Source: Pantoea sp. Nvir (GTDB lineage Bacteria; Pseudomonadota; Gammaproteobacteria; Enterobacterales; Enterobacteriaceae). Taken from it: 64,000 nt of DNA. Location of the stretch: NCBI RefSeq assembly GCF_009829915.1, contig NZ_SZZW01000004.1, positions 1 through 64,000 on the forward strand. Direction: 5' to 3'. How positions within the stretch are numbered: position 1 is the first letter of the stretch; the number at the start of each line of letters is the position of its first letter. The notes under the pieces are model-generated. The model was not told the origin of the DNA. It did no database searches and saw only the letters and a list, made by a program, of their open reading frames with translations. The translations under genes and the position numbers were made by a program. Below are positions 18,623 to 29,061 of this stretch, piece by piece.

Positions 18623-19640
18623 GAATCTTATCTAATCGGTATATGTATGACAACTTTCTTTCTAGCAGATGTATAGATGTATAAATGTATTGGGGGAGGA
18701 TGTATATGAGAATGTGCTAGCCTAAGGTCAGGTAAGTGCTTTTTTTACATAGAGCATATTAATTCATGACGAGTTCTCTATTATTGGAATACTTATTGAT
18801 ATATTTAAAATGTTTGGATGTCGGAAGATAACGTGTTAGCATTTTTTCATAAATGTACTTGGTTTAGTTCCTCATCTTTGATAAGTTATATAAAATAACG
18901 TCATCGGTTAAGTTTAGAATTATGCACACAAATTTTGTTGTGCATTATTGATACAATTAACGTCTTTTATGTACAAAGCAGTTGTCGTAAAACACAATTT
19001 ATGACAGTGTCATATGTTTTAAAAACCATTCAACAATGAATTTATTTAAAACAATACTTAGATATAAGTATTTTCAATAGATTATATTTTGTGGAATAGT
19101 GTATTAGAATCAATAAAATTTTTTAAAAAATACTCACCGTACTTAAGTCGACAAATTTTTCAACGTATTGGTGTACGGACTTATTACAGATAGGGTTATC
19201 ATGGAAGTTGTGGCTGAATTAGGTTTTTTTAGAACCCTCACTGATTAGGATTAATTAATAATATTAGTATATCTATTATAAATGAAATATTCAGCACTGA
19301 TTGATGGAAGCAAGCTGGCATACATAGTAGTTCTAACTCAGAAATAAAGTACTTATGGGAACCGATATTTTGGGGAATTTTGTAATTAATTAAAATGGGA
19401 TCATGAAATTAACCTAATCTACAGAAAAAGTCTTACCTCAGAGGTGAGACAGGCGTTTTTATTATTTTAATGCTATGGGGAAAATATATTTCAGAGCAAT
19501 TTGCACGGAAATACATTACTCTGTAAACCATTTTGGCTAGGGAGTGAAATCCCGGGATTCATAATCTTATTTGCTGGCCTAAATTAATGTCTTAATTATA
19601 AAGTGATCGGTTATAATATACACGCATATATATAAAATAT
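18623..19640. other. Eroded region at the ettA-slt position
   Basis: E. coli has ettA (minus strand) and slt between nadR and trpR. Here about 1 kb is AT-rich with no open frame. On the minus strand just after nadR a string before a stop could be the last residues of EttA (similar to the KYKRIAK end), but this is only suggestive. Nothing else was recognised. Confidence 0.4.
19430..19465 (+). terminator. Possible stem-loop terminator in eroded DNA
   Basis: The stem GTCTTACC / GGTGAGAC (one G-T pair, loop TCAGA) is followed by AGGCG and a T-rich run. It lies in a gap with no gene, so it could be a relic of an ettA-slt region signal or chance. Confidence 0.3.
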
Positions 19641-19649
19641 AATAAGTTT

Positions 19650-19735
19650 ATAAACTTGACATGCGTATCTTGATTAAGATTCTTTTTCTAAAACTCACAG
19701 CTAACTGGTGCAGAACATGTTCCCCCTACGACGTA
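19650..19735 (+). pseudogene. slt: Possible tail of lytic transglycosylase slt
   Basis: Just upstream of trpR the sequence reads, with stops, C-V-S-stop-L-R-F-F-F and then LTGAEH. This is collinear with the E. coli Slt end YDAYYRYFMGDK...LMSATEW. It lies about 100 nt before trpR, the same spacing as the slt-trpR gap in E. coli. The similarity is short and the call is tentative. Confidence 0.3.
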
Positions 19736-19803
19736 CTGCTTTCTCAGCACACTGTAAAGATTCTTATCGAATAGCAAGTAGAATTGTGGTTACTGGTTGT
19801 GGT

Positions 19804-19837
19804 ATGCTTCCGTACTCGTTAGTGAGTACGGAAGCAT
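19804..19837. promoter_or_regulatory. TrpR operator / perfect inverted repeat before trpR
   Basis: The arms ATGCTTCCGTACTC and GAGTACGGAAGCAT are exact reverse complements around a GTTAGT centre. The core GTACTCGTTAGTGAGTAC matches the TrpR operator pattern (GTACT-N-AGTAC, centred on TTAG) and is nearly the operator of E. coli trpR, where TrpR represses its own gene. The repeat ends 4 nt before the chosen start codon and also carries the GGAAG Shine-Dalgarno, so a bound repressor or an RNA hairpin would both block expression. Confidence 0.8.
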
Positions 19838-19841
19838 AATG

Positions 19842-20204
19842 ATGAATCAATTTCCTATTAAATTGTTGCAACACTCTTTTTCTGAAGAAAATTGGCAACG
19901 TTTTATTGCCCTAATGAAACAGGCCTATGCTGATAATTTAGCCCTACATCTATTACAGTTGATGCTAACGCCAGATGAGCGCGAAGCGATTGGTACGCGC
20001 TTGCGTATTGTAGAGGAATTAATGAGTGGTGTAATGAGCCAGCGCGAGCTTAAGAACGAACTAGGAGTAGGTATTGCGACTATTACACGGGGTTCAAACA
20101 GCTTGAAAGAAGCGCCTTATGAACTGCAATGCTGGTTAGAAGAACACTTGGGATGCGCTACAAGTAAAGTTAATCAAGTAGATAAGCAAAAGAGTAGTCC
20201 TTAA
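19842..20204 (+). CDS. trpR: Trp operon repressor TrpR
   Basis: TrpR is a tryptophan-binding dimeric repressor of trp, aroH and its own gene. The start at ATG 19842 ([13 protein letters not shown]) is 7 nt after GGAAG; an adjacent ATG at 19839 is also possible. This gives 120 residues against 108 in E. coli. The conserved core [20 protein letters not shown] and the helix-turn-helix [20 protein letters not shown] are intact. The extra residues are at the C-terminus. Upstream in-frame codons run through the operator and are not coding. The surviving autoregulatory operator suggests the circuit still works. Confidence 0.95.
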   Translation: MNQFPIKLLQHSFSEENWQRFIALMKQAYADNLALHLLQLMLTPDEREAIGTRLRIVEELMSGVMSQRELKNELGVGIATITRGSNSLKEAPYELQCWLEEHLGCATSKVNQVDKQKSSP

Positions 20205-20519
20205 AAATAAGTATTTAAGGTAAATGTTGTAGCTCATCCAACTTTCCCCTGGGGAGGGACACATTGATAGCACTGCTTCATCTCATCTATCTTACTTAAT
20301 TGAAAAGCATTCCTTTTAATAGACAAGACATTGAAATAAATAGAGTAACACGCCCATTAAATAAGTAAGTGAGCATGTGAAACATCTTGGTATCGCTTAG
20401 TTTATTGTTACAAGCCGAATCAGATTTGACTCCGCCTATTGAACGTCCCTAGTTTAAATAAACTCTACAGTACTGATTTAAAATACCGTTTAATAATAGT
20501 ATGATTGTTTTTCCAGTAG

Positions 20520-21350
20520 TTATGGGCGTATCGGAATCAGATATTCTCAGTGAATTTCTTTTGGTAGCTCGCTGCCCTTATTACCTGTGTGCTTGTAAAT
20601 AAAATTGCTCAATATTTTGGCCATAACGGCGTATAAGTCCTAGATTTGTCATAAATGTGCTATGGAGAAACAGGATAAATTCTTGACACTCATTGCTAAC
20701 TCCATTGTAAATGAACTTTACATACCCTCCCGCTTCAAGGATCACAATTTATCCGGAGTACATGTTAACATCTTTATCGACGTCACGACGCAGGTGTAGC
20801 AAATCCTGCTCATCGTCCCTTTACTGACTATAACCTTAACCCTACCTGGTGCAGGCCATAGATTTTCTGGAGGAACAATGTCTATTTCTAGTAAAAATTG
20901 TTTGCAAAAATGTATAATCCTTCTATTACGGTGGCTGGAAATTTGCTCTAGACTAGAGTGATATATTTATGTTTGACTTACCAGCAATGTTTCCAGCAGC
21001 GTAACAAATGACAAGTGTTTCATATTATTGTTTTCAAAGATAATTTGGGGCCTAGTATCGAACGAGTTCCAGTCTGATGAGTGGTAATAATACTATGTAG
21101 CAGGAGATAGTCCTGTTAAACTGCTTTCTAAAGGCACCCATGAATTTAGATATACTGAGAATCAAATCAGTACTGCAAGGCATCTCCAGCTAGAATTGGA
21201 CAACTAGTGAGGCGCAGCGCTATCTCCGCTTTTTATAGGCGACGAATACGAATATAGGTGCCTATCTTATGGCCCGTTACATTCTTAAATATATTTTTTA
21301 GATACCATTGAGAATAACCCACCTTTCTCGAAAAAACTGGATTGGTCCAT
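20520..21350 (-). pseudogene. rob: Transcription factor Rob pseudogene
   Basis: Read on the minus strand from ATG 21350 (MDQ), the gene is recognisable almost end to end but broken by frameshifts and stops. GYSQWYLKNIFKNVTGHKIG (family [20 protein letters not shown]) is followed by TYIRIRRL-stop-KS. Further on come FMGAFRKQF (FTRAFKKQF), GGYVKFIYNGV and CQEFILFLHSTFM (QEFILTVYGTCM), and IRRYGQNIEQFY (TRRKGQDIERYY). The terminal EYLIPIR ends at TAA 20522-20520. Rob is an AraC-family activator of stress and efflux genes. It sits divergent from creA as in E. coli. Between trpR and its end (20205-20519) no yjjX or gpmB is readable. Confidence 0.93.
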
Positions 21351-21551
21351 AAAACATCCTTATACTCTCTGAGACACGGCTAATACGGTATCCGAATAAG
21401 AATAGCACTGACTGCACCGTAAGGGGGCGGGCAGTTTCTTTGGAAAATCATGCTATATTAACGCAAGGTTAGGAGGATTTGATTTAGTTAACGCGGACGA
21501 TTACCATTATGTTATATGCTGCTCTTTTATTACCTTTGCAATGGTAACACT

Positions 21552-22028
21552 ATGACAATATATCGCTTTTTTTCAGTTTCACTCTTTATGCTACTATTAG
21601 TAGCTCCGGCAATATCTGAGGAAATTGGCTCAGTAGATACGGTATTTAAGTTATTTGGACCCGATCATAAAATCGTGGTCGAAGCATTCGATGACCCAGA
21701 TGTAAAAAATGTAACTTGCTATATTAGTCGTGCAAAAACCGGTGGAATTAAGGGTGGCTTGGGGCTAGCGGAAGATACTTCTGATATGGCGCTTTCATGC
21801 CAACAGATTGGCCCCGTCGAACTCAGCAACACCATTTCTAAAGGTAAAGCGCAGGGTGAGGTAGTATTCAAGAAACGCACCTCATTAGTATTTAAAAAAC
21901 TGCAAGTTGTACGCTTTTTCGATCAGAAGCGTAATGCACTAATCTATTTGAGTTACTCTGATAGAGTCATCGAAGGCTCGCCGAAAAATGCGTTGAGTGC
22001 GGTCCCAATCATGCCTTGGCGAGAATAA
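21552..22028 (+). CDS. creA: CreA family periplasmic protein
   Basis: CreA is a conserved small exported protein of unknown function. The start at ATG 21552 ([20 protein letters not shown]) gives a standard signal peptide ending near AIS-EEIG and 158 residues against 157 in E. coli. An in-frame ATG at 21516 would spoil the signal peptide. The mature part is almost identical to E. coli CreA ([37 protein letters not shown]). No clear Shine-Dalgarno is visible. The rest of the cre operon (creB, creC, creD) has been deleted and the next sequence is the end of the arcA remnant, so CreA is retained without the CreBC two-component system. Confidence 0.93.
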   Translation: MTIYRFFSVSLFMLLLVAPAISEEIGSVDTVFKLFGPDHKIVVEAFDDPDVKNVTCYISRAKTGGIKGGLGLAEDTSDMALSCQQIGPVELSNTISKGKAQGEVVFKKRTSLVFKKLQVVRFFDQKRNALIYLSYSDRVIEGSPKNALSAVPIMPWRE

Positions 22029-22053
22029 AAAAGCTCATAAGTCTTTATATTTT

Positions 22054-22500
22054 TTAATTATTTCCTAGATTGCCGAGGAAGCGGTAATTTTCTTTGCGGA
22101 GTACTACTACTTTCGAAGGTGTGATTATATGGCTTTAGTCGTATCCATTCATCTTCTAAAACAGAAAGGAGTGACACAGAATTCGCTGCACGACAGTTTT
22201 TTATATGTCTGCTAAAAATGCACAGTATACGGTTGTTGATATTCATTCCCTAGAATGTGAATGAGGATTATCATTATATTCTCGGTGCTGAACAAAAAGT
22301 TCAACACCGGTGTTCAACTTATATATGATAAATAGATTAGTGATACTATCAATTCTCCGATTCAATCTGTAGACCAATAATTTCATCCACTTTATCTTCA
22401 TCGCGATCTGTGCAAAATATCAGCATCTCAAGTGCTTATTTCTAGATTAAACGTAAGCAACGGGCAGTTGAACGATAGATTCATATATATTGATATCCAA
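22054..22500 (-). pseudogene. arcA: Response regulator ArcA pseudogene
   Basis: On the minus strand the sequence reads, with frameshifts, DIN...LP then MLIFCTDRDEDKVDEIIGLQ (family ALMFLTGRDNEVDKILGLE). Later comes RLKPYNHT joined directly to FESSSTPQ (family RELKPHDRT...FESTPDTPE, with a deletion between). The end ENYRFLGNLG (family EGYRFCGDLED) stops at 22056-22054. ArcA is the anaerobic redox response regulator. Its position and strand between the cre locus and thr match E. coli. The N-terminal receiver start is no longer readable. Confidence 0.9.
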
Positions 22501-23319
22501 TCAAACATCATTCTTGGAATAAAAATGAATTCATTTGAACACTATGGGCAATTTTATGTTTTTTACCTAAAATTTTCTAATAAATCTAAAACATAATAAA
22601 TGAAAGAAAAGTAAGTCATGAGAATGACCTTTTCCAGAAGAGAATCTCCTGGTAAATATTTTATATAGTATTAAGGTATATAATCCTATTTAAATAAAGT
22701 TAAATTAATATTTATTAATTTTTATTGAAAAATAAGTAGGTTTTATTTTCTATTTTATTTCTGTTTTAGCTTTCATCCCAACATGTGTTATTAGATTACG
22801 TATGATATTATTTTTAATCTTGAGAACAGTAGGCTCTCTTAATGATGTAATAGGTCGACATCTAACTAACATTTTCATAGTGATATACCTATGACTCAAA
22901 TTTTTCAGGTAATTCATACGCTTTCTACACTGACTTGAATATATCAGACCTTTGAATAGCTATTTGAAGCAACTAAAAGTAGGCATCATTTCAATGATAA
23001 TTGATAAACCGATTGACCAGCATATCAGTTAACACGGTACAGCATAATAGCACTATGCTATGCTGTACCAGATTCTTCAAGGGCAAAAGGATATAAAAAA
23101 ACTCATAGATAAATTTTCCTGAAAAATTTATTTTTTGCAGAAAATCTAGATATAAAGAAAGTATATAGTTATCAACTAACTGTATACTATTTTTTGATAT
23201 TAACTGCATAAATGAGCAGTGGTAAAAAATGTAGGTTAGATAAGTGTGTTGACTTAAGTTGCACTTTGCTTTATGTCTAGAAAATAGATATTTCTATAGG
23301 ATAGATAGAAAAAATTTTA
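22501..23319. other. Eroded DNA before the thr operon
   Basis: Very AT-rich sequence without a plausible gene. It probably contains the lost start of arcA and the yjtD/lasT region. A 72-codon minus-strand frame at 22991-23209 has the composition of random AT-rich DNA. The thr promoter should lie near 23230-23320, but I cannot place it with confidence. Confidence 0.5.
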
Positions 23320-23379
23320 ATGTATAACTTAACCAGCCTAAGAATTGCCGTTGTTACCGCCACGATTAAAACAAGGTAG
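23320..23379 (+). CDS. thrL: Decayed thr operon leader peptide
   Basis: A 19-codon frame (MYNLTSLRIAVVTATIKTR) ends at TAG just before the attenuator. Downstream DNA from ACGATTAAAACA to TACGTACAG is collinear with the E. coli thrL end and following bases, so this is the thrL position. E. coli ThrL has runs of threonine and isoleucine codons; here only four Thr and two Ile codons remain, scattered, and the ancestral stop context is shifted. Translation is uncertain because no good Shine-Dalgarno is seen. Confidence 0.5.
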   Translation: MYNLTSLRIAVVTATIKTR

Positions 23380-23413
23380 GGACACGGGCTGGTACGTACA
23401 GTAAAAATAGGGA

Positions 23414-23447
23414 AAAGCCCGCAATGTTAGAAATGCGGGCTTTTTTT
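23414..23447 (+). terminator. thr operon attenuator
   Basis: The GC-rich stem AAAGCCCGCA / TGCGGGCTTT (10-nt loop), followed by seven T, lies 29 nt before thrA. It is the same structure as the E. coli thr attenuator. In E. coli stalling on Thr and Ile codons of thrL prevents its formation; with the leader decayed, its present role is uncertain. Confidence 0.9.
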
Positions 23448-23475
23448 CGGCATAAATTTCAGGAGAAGCTTTAAC

Positions 23476-25938
23476 ATGCGAGTGCTGAAATTCGGCGGGA
23501 CATCAGTAGAAAATGCGGAATGCTTTCTTCGTGTTGCTGATATTATGGAAAGCAATGTACAGCAGGGACAGGTTGCCACTGTGCTCTCTGCACCCGCGAA
23601 AATTACTAACCATCTTGTAGAGATGATTGAAAAGACTATCAGAGGACAGAATGCTTTTCCAAATATTAAAAATGCTGAGTACATATTTAACGAGTTGTTA
23701 AAGGGGCTTGCAAAAATACAGCCAGGATTTGATTATGAAGAGCAAAAGCTGCGAGTCGATTTAGAGTTCTCACACTTAAAAAAGGTGATGCACGGTATTA
23801 AACTGCTAGGGCAGTGTCCTGATAGCATTAATGCCGCTATCATCTGTTGCGGCGAAAAGCTCTCTGTTACTATCATGAAAGCGCTACTGTTGGTGCGTGG
23901 TCATGAGGTAACGGTTATCGATCCTGTAAAGAAGTTGCTAGCTGTAGGCCACTATCTTGAATCTAGCGTTGATATTGCTGAATCAAAACGACGTATCTTT
24001 GATATTCAGATCCCGCCACAAAATATGATCCTTATGGCAGGTTTGATCGCCGGAAATAAGCACGGTGAACTTGTAGTATTGGGCCGCAATGGTTCTGACT
24101 ACTCTGCCGCGGTGTTGGCTGCCTGCCTAAATGCCGATTGTTGTGAGATCTGGACCGACGTAGATGGTATATATACCTGCGATCCGTGTCAAGTTCCTGA
24201 CGCACGGTTGTTAAAGTCTATGTCTTATCAGGAAGCGATGGAACTCTCCTACTTCGGTGCTAAGGTACTACACCCACGCACCATCGCGCCTATTGCACAA
24301 TTCCAGATCCCGTGCTTGATCAAAAATACAGCTAATCCCCAGGCGCCCGGGACACTGATATGCGGCGAAGGAGAGAATAATGAGAATCCAGTTAAAGGTA
24401 TCACCAATTTAAATAACATGGTGATGTTCAACATTTCTGGTCCTGGTATGAAGGGAATGGTTGGGATGGCTGCGCGCGTCTTTTCTGCCATGTCTCGTAC
24501 CGGTATTTCGGTCGTATTGATTACGCAGTCTTCTTCCGAATATAGCATCAGCTTTTGTGTACCACAGAGTGAACAGGAGAGAGTACGTCTCGTTCTGGAA
24601 GAGGAGTTCTATATGGAAATAAAGGATAACTTGCTCGATGTATTAGAGGTAACAGAGCAGCTAGCAGTGATCTCTGTGGTTGGTGATGGCATGCGTACTC
24701 AGTATGGCATTTCTTCTAAATTATTCTCGGCGCTGGCACGCGCTCATATCAATATCATAGCCATCGCACAGTGTTCGTCAGAGCGTTCTATCTCCGTAGT
24801 AGTTAGCAATACTGATGTTATAACTGGAGTACGTGTAGTACACCAGATGCTTTTTGATACAGATCAGGTGATTGAAGTTTTTGTGGTCGGGGTCGGTGGT
24901 GTTGGTAGTGCTTTGTTAAGTCAGCTGCAACGCCAGCAGCGATGGTTAAAGCGCAAGCATATTGATTTACGTGTATGCGGTATCGCGAATTCGCGCGCAA
25001 TATTGACTAACGTGCACGGTATTGACTTAAGTAACTGGAAGGGAGCACTGGCAGATGCCAAAGATAAATTTAATCTTGGTTACCTGAGCCGTTTAGTGAA
25101 AGATTACCATCTACTTAATCCAGTAATTGTTGACTGTACTTCCAGTCAAACGGTAGCTGATCAGTACGCCGATTTCCTTTCTGACGGGTTCCATGTAGTG
25201 ACACCGAATAAAAAGGCGAATACCTCATCTTGGGACTACTATCAACAGATACGTACAGCTGCGGCAAAAGCACGTCGAAAATTTCTTTACGACACTAATG
25301 TGGGTGCAGGCCTACCTGTAATTGAAAATCTACAAAACCTATTACACGCTGGTGACGAGCTGATTAAATTCTCAGGCATCCTTTCAGGATCGCTCTCTTT
25401 TATCTTTGGCAAGCTAGATGAAGGGATTTTGCTGTCTGAAGCAACGAAAATGGCATGCGAGATGGGTTTTACCGAACCTGATCCACGTGAAGATCTATCT
25501 GGAATAGATGTTGCTCGTAAAATTTTGATTTTAGCACGTGAAGCAGGGTACAAACTAGAGCTGAATGACATTGATATTGAACCACTGCTACCGGCTAGTT
25601 TTAATGCTATTACTAATGTTGATGAGTTTATGAAGTGTCTGCCAGATCTAGATAAGTTGTTTACCACGCGAGTTGCCAAAGCACGCAATGAAGGTAAAGT
25701 ATTACGCTTCGTCGGAATTATCGAAGAGGGTGGTATTTGCAAAGTGAAGATCGAAGCAGTAGATAGCAATGATCCACTCTATAAAGTAAAGAATGGCGAA
25801 AATGCTTTAGCGTTTTACAGCCGCTATTATCAGCCAATTCCTCTAGTGCTGCGCGGATATGGCGCGGGAAATGATGTGACGGCAGCAGGTGTTTTTGCTG
25901 ATCTGCTGCGTACCCTGTCGTGGAAGTTGGGAGTTTGA
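23476..25938 (+). CDS. thrA: Bifunctional aspartokinase I / homoserine dehydrogenase I
   Basis: ThrA carries out the first and third steps from aspartate to threonine. Its 820 residues equal E. coli ThrA. The N-terminal kinase has [12 protein letters not shown]. Two ACT modules in the middle ([32 protein letters not shown]) bind threonine for feedback. The C-terminal dehydrogenase begins with the nucleotide fold [15 protein letters not shown] near residue 470 and contains TPNKKAN and the [11 protein letters not shown] segment. AGGAG is 10 nt before the ATG. thrB follows directly. Confidence 0.98.
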   Translation: MRVLKFGGTSVENAECFLRVADIMESNVQQGQVATVLSAPAKITNHLVEMIEKTIRGQNAFPNIKNAEYIFNELLKGLAKIQPGFDYEEQKLRVDLEFSHLKKVMHGIKLLGQCPDSINAAIICCGEKLSVTIMKALLLVRGHEVTVIDPVKKLLAVGHYLESSVDIAESKRRIFDIQIPPQNMILMAGLIAGNKHGELVVLGRNGSDYSAAVLAACLNADCCEIWTDVDGIYTCDPCQVPDARLLKSMSYQEAMELSYFGAKVLHPRTIAPIAQFQIPCLIKNTANPQAPGTLICGEGENNENPVKGITNLNNMVMFNISGPGMKGMVGMAARVFSAMSRTGISVVLITQSSSEYSISFCVPQSEQERVRLVLEEEFYMEIKDNLLDVLEVTEQLAVISVVGDGMRTQYGISSKLFSALARAHINIIAIAQCSSERSISVVVSNTDVITGVRVVHQMLFDTDQVIEVFVVGVGGVGSALLSQLQRQQRWLKRKHIDLRVCGIANSRAILTNVHGIDLSNWKGALADAKDKFNLGYLSRLVKDYHLLNPVIVDCTSSQTVADQYADFLSDGFHVVTPNKKANTSSWDYYQQIRTAAAKARRKFLYDTNVGAGLPVIENLQNLLHAGDELIKFSGILSGSLSFIFGKLDEGILLSEATKMACEMGFTEPDPREDLSGIDVARKILILAREAGYKLELNDIDIEPLLPASFNAITNVDEFMKCLPDLDKLFTTRVAKARNEGKVLRFVGIIEEGGICKVKIEAVDSNDPLYKVKNGENALAFYSRYYQPIPLVLRGYGAGNDVTAAGVFADLLRTLSWKLGV

Positions 25939-25940
25939 TG

Positions 25941-26870
25941 ATGGTGAAAATTTATGCACCTGCCTCAATTGGCAACGTTAGCGTCGGCTTTGACGTACTG
26001 GGTGCGGCAGTGTTGCCGGTAGATGGCACGCTACTGGGTGACTGCGTGACGGTAGAAGCGGCACAACACTTTTCATTATATAATAGCGGACGCTTTGTCA
26101 GTAAGTTACCCGATGATCCTAAGGAAAATATCGTCTATCAATGTTGGCAGCGCTTCTGCGAAGCAAGCGGTAAAAAAGTGCAGGTGGCAATGACACTGGA
26201 AAAGAATATGCCCATTGGTTCCGGACTCGGATCCAGTGCATGTTCGGTAGTTGGGGGCTTGATGGCAATGAATGAATTTTGCAACAGACCACTCAATGAC
26301 ATCCAACTGCTGACGCTAATGGGTGAGCTGGAAGGCCGTATTTCTGGCAGTGTACATTATGACAATGTTGCCCCGTGTTTCTTCGGTGGAATCCAGATAA
26401 TTTTGGAGGAGGATGGTATAATTAGTCAGTCAGTGCCGGGATTTGACGACTGGCTGTGGGTTATAGCTTATCCCGGCATCAAAGTCTCTACCGCCGAAGC
26501 GCGCGCTATTTTGCCCTCGCAATATAGCAGGGAAGATGCGATTAAACATGGGCGTCTGATGGCAGGTTTTATTCACGCCTGCCATACTTGCCAGCCTTTG
26601 CTTGCCGCTACACTGATGCAGGATGTAATTGCCGAACCTTATCGTACAAAATTGCTGCCGGGCTTTGCAGAGGCACGCAATGCTACTGCCGATATTGGTG
26701 CATTGGCCTGTGGAATTTCCGGATCCGGCCCCACACTTTTTGCTGTTTGCAATCAAATGGAAACTGCTCAGCGAATGGCTAGCTGGCTCAGCCAGCACTA
26801 TCTGCAAAATGATGAAGGCTTCGTCCATATTTGCCGTCTTGATACGGCTGGTGCATGTAAAATGGGATAA
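25941..26870 (+). CDS. thrB: Homoserine kinase ThrB
   Basis: This GHMP kinase phosphorylates homoserine. The ATG at 25941 (MVKIYAPAS) matches the E. coli start, with GGGAG 7 nt upstream; an adjacent ATG at 25938 overlaps the thrA stop. The product is 309 residues against 310. The ATP-binding motif [12 protein letters not shown] is near residue 91, and the C-terminal [12 protein letters not shown] motif 3 is intact. It is translationally coupled within thrABC. Confidence 0.97.
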   Translation: MVKIYAPASIGNVSVGFDVLGAAVLPVDGTLLGDCVTVEAAQHFSLYNSGRFVSKLPDDPKENIVYQCWQRFCEASGKKVQVAMTLEKNMPIGSGLGSSACSVVGGLMAMNEFCNRPLNDIQLLTLMGELEGRISGSVHYDNVAPCFFGGIQIILEEDGIISQSVPGFDDWLWVIAYPGIKVSTAEARAILPSQYSREDAIKHGRLMAGFIHACHTCQPLLAATLMQDVIAEPYRTKLLPGFAEARNATADIGALACGISGSGPTLFAVCNQMETAQRMASWLSQHYLQNDEGFVHICRLDTAGACKMG

Positions 26871-26877
26871 GGAAGGC

Positions 26878-28167
26878 ATGAAACTCTACAACCTTAAAGA
26901 TCATAAAGAGCAGGTCAGTTTTTCACAGGCTGTAAAACAGGGCCTGGGATCACAGCAAGGGCTGTTCTTTCCTCTTGAATTGCCTGAATTCGAGTTAACC
27001 GATATCGACGCAATATTAGAAATGGATTTTCTCAGCCGCAGTATTAAAATACTCTCTGCATATATCGGCGATGAAATCGCGCTGCAGCAGCTGTCTGAGA
27101 ATGTGAAAAACGCTTTTTCATTTTCCGTACCGGTAGTACAAATCAGTGATAATATCGCCTGCCTTGAACTCTTTCACGGTCCAACACTAGCGTTTAAAGA
27201 TTTTGGCGGCCGGTTTATGGCACAGATGCTATCGTATTTATCAGGAGCAGATGATGAGCAGATTACTATTTTAACCGCAACCTCTGGCGATACTGGCGCT
27301 GCAGTAGCACATGCTTTTTATGGTATGAAAAATATGCGTGTTGTCATCCTCTATCCGGAGGGGAAAATCAGTCTGTTGCAGGAGAAGCTTTTCTGTACGC
27401 TGGGCGGCAACATTGAAACCATCGCCATAGATGCTGATTTTGATACCTGCCAGGTATTGGTAAAACAGGCTTTTAATGATGAAATACTGAAAAAAGCAAT
27501 TAGTCTAAACTCCGCTAATTCAATCAATATCAGCCGTCTACTGGCACAGATTTGCTACTATTTTGAAGCCATTTCACAGTTACCTCAAAAGAAGCGTAAT
27601 CAGCTAGTAGTATCAGTGCCTAGCGGTAATTTTGGTAATCTCACTGCGGGCCTACTTGCTAAGTCACTTGGCCTTCCGATTAAGCGCTTTATCGCCGCTA
27701 CTAACGCTAATGATACCGTACCGCGCTTTTTACAGGGAGGTAGCTGGACACCCAATGCTACGGTGGCCACGTTATCGAACGCAATGGATGTCAGTCAGCC
27801 AAACAACTGGCCGCGTGTGGAAGAATTGTTTCGCCGTAAAACGTGGCATTTAACTGATCTTGCCTACGGCTCAGTAAGTGACGAAATGACGTGCTCCACG
27901 ATCTGCGAGTTAGCGAAGATTGATTATATTTCTGAGCCGCACGCAGCCATTGCCTATCGTCTACTGAGTGATCAACTAGAGGAAGGAGAGTTTGGTCTTT
28001 TCCTCTGCACGGCGCATCCAGCAAAATTTAAGGTGAGCGTAGAAGAGATTCTGCAACAGACGCTGCCTTTACCTAAAGCACTAGCAGACCGCACTGATCT
28101 ACCGCTATTATCCTATCACATGAACGCCGATTTCGCATCGCTACGCGAGTTTCTGCTGAAATCTTGA
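26878..28167 (+). CDS. thrC: Threonine synthase ThrC
   Basis: The PLP enzyme converts phosphohomoserine to threonine. The start at ATG 26878 (MKLYNLKDHKEQVSF) equals the E. coli start and lies 7 nt after thrB, with AAGGA upstream. In-frame codons further upstream belong to another frame of thrB. The product is 429 residues against 428. The PLP lysine motif HGPTLAFKDFGGRFM is near residue 107, and the phosphate-binding TATSGDTGAAVAHAF follows. Its product feeds IlvA. Confidence 0.98.
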   Translation: MKLYNLKDHKEQVSFSQAVKQGLGSQQGLFFPLELPEFELTDIDAILEMDFLSRSIKILSAYIGDEIALQQLSENVKNAFSFSVPVVQISDNIACLELFHGPTLAFKDFGGRFMAQMLSYLSGADDEQITILTATSGDTGAAVAHAFYGMKNMRVVILYPEGKISLLQEKLFCTLGGNIETIAIDADFDTCQVLVKQAFNDEILKKAISLNSANSINISRLLAQICYYFEAISQLPQKKRNQLVVSVPSGNFGNLTAGLLAKSLGLPIKRFIAATNANDTVPRFLQGGSWTPNATVATLSNAMDVSQPNNWPRVEELFRRKTWHLTDLAYGSVSDEMTCSTICELAKIDYISEPHAAIAYRLLSDQLEEGEFGLFLCTAHPAKFKVSVEEILQQTLPLPKALADRTDLPLLSYHMNADFASLREFLLKS

Positions 28168-29032
28168 GTGGGATCTGCGCGGATACAGTGTATTTCCATA
28201 GTGCTACTGTTCAAATTTTATCCTACTCGCTTGAGGACTCAAGCGTCATTTTAGTATGTGATGGGGGTGACGCATTGAGTTTGTCTACAGAGAGGTCACT
28301 TAACCCTTCTAAAGCCTTTCTTAATCTTTATTATTCTCATAATATTTAAAGATGATTATGATATTGCTGGTGGCTTGCACATCATGTTGTTAGAAGTAAT
28401 CATCTACACGAGATATTTTACACCTTATTGATCTATAAAGTAATGCTACGTTACTTAGTTACTTAACGATTTATGAGACAACACAATTTTTTCTTTGGAA
28501 TCAATTTATTTTTAATGATCTGTTTGCTCATTGAAAAAACTAATTTAATCAAGTATTTTTTAGATGCATAGGATGAATCTATCTGCAGTATTTATCCGAT
28601 GTTAGGGTAATAAACATATCATTGCTCTGTGTCTAATTGTATTCAATGATTCCGTGAGTAAGTATTTTAAAGAAATTAAAATAGGTTCCCTGGCAGGGTA
28701 TTATACACAGGTGCCACAAAGTAAAATTGAAACCTGTATCATTGAAGGCTGCTTCTGAAAATCTTTAAATATGTTATCATTTAAAATGAACAGCATAATC
28801 TTTATGCAATGCATTCTTAGGCTTATCATCGTGTTCTACCTCTATTAAAAATAATAATTTTCTTAACATCTAAACTAATCAATTTGCTTTTAAATAAACG
28901 TAATCTCGAAAGATTAATTACTAATCTACTATAACTAGCGACCTTAGTAGACAGGCTATCATGGTTTTTTCCTTGCCTGATTTTCTATCATTCTTTTACT
29001 ATTCTTTTTTGTTTCACCGAATTGGGTTTCAT
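28168..29032. other. Eroded gap between thrC and mog
   Basis: E. coli has yaaX, yaaA, yaaJ and talB here. None can be read in about 860 nt of AT-rich DNA. No clear thrC terminator was found. Confidence 0.55.
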
Positions 29033-29060
29033 TTAGGTAAATAATTTTAGGTAAATAATT
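29033..29060 (+). repeat. Tandem 14-bp duplication before mog
   Basis: TTAGGTAAATAATT occurs twice head to tail with no spacer and ends 1 nt before the mog start codon. Each copy carries a TAGG that could serve as Shine-Dalgarno; the proximal one is about 10 nt from the ATG. Confidence 0.9.
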
Positions 29061-29061
29061 T

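Noticed and set aside
18634-18800. Possible end of ettA on the minus strand
   Set aside because: Loose resemblance to the last residues of EttA with stops. Not separable from chance.
22991-23209. Minus-strand 72-codon frame before the thr operon
   Set aside because: Rich in Leu, Ile, Phe and Tyr as random AT-rich DNA gives. No Shine-Dalgarno and no family match.
28164-28349. 61-codon frame overlapping the thrC stop
   Set aside because: No similarity to YaaX or another neighbour, and it is mostly in eroded DNA.
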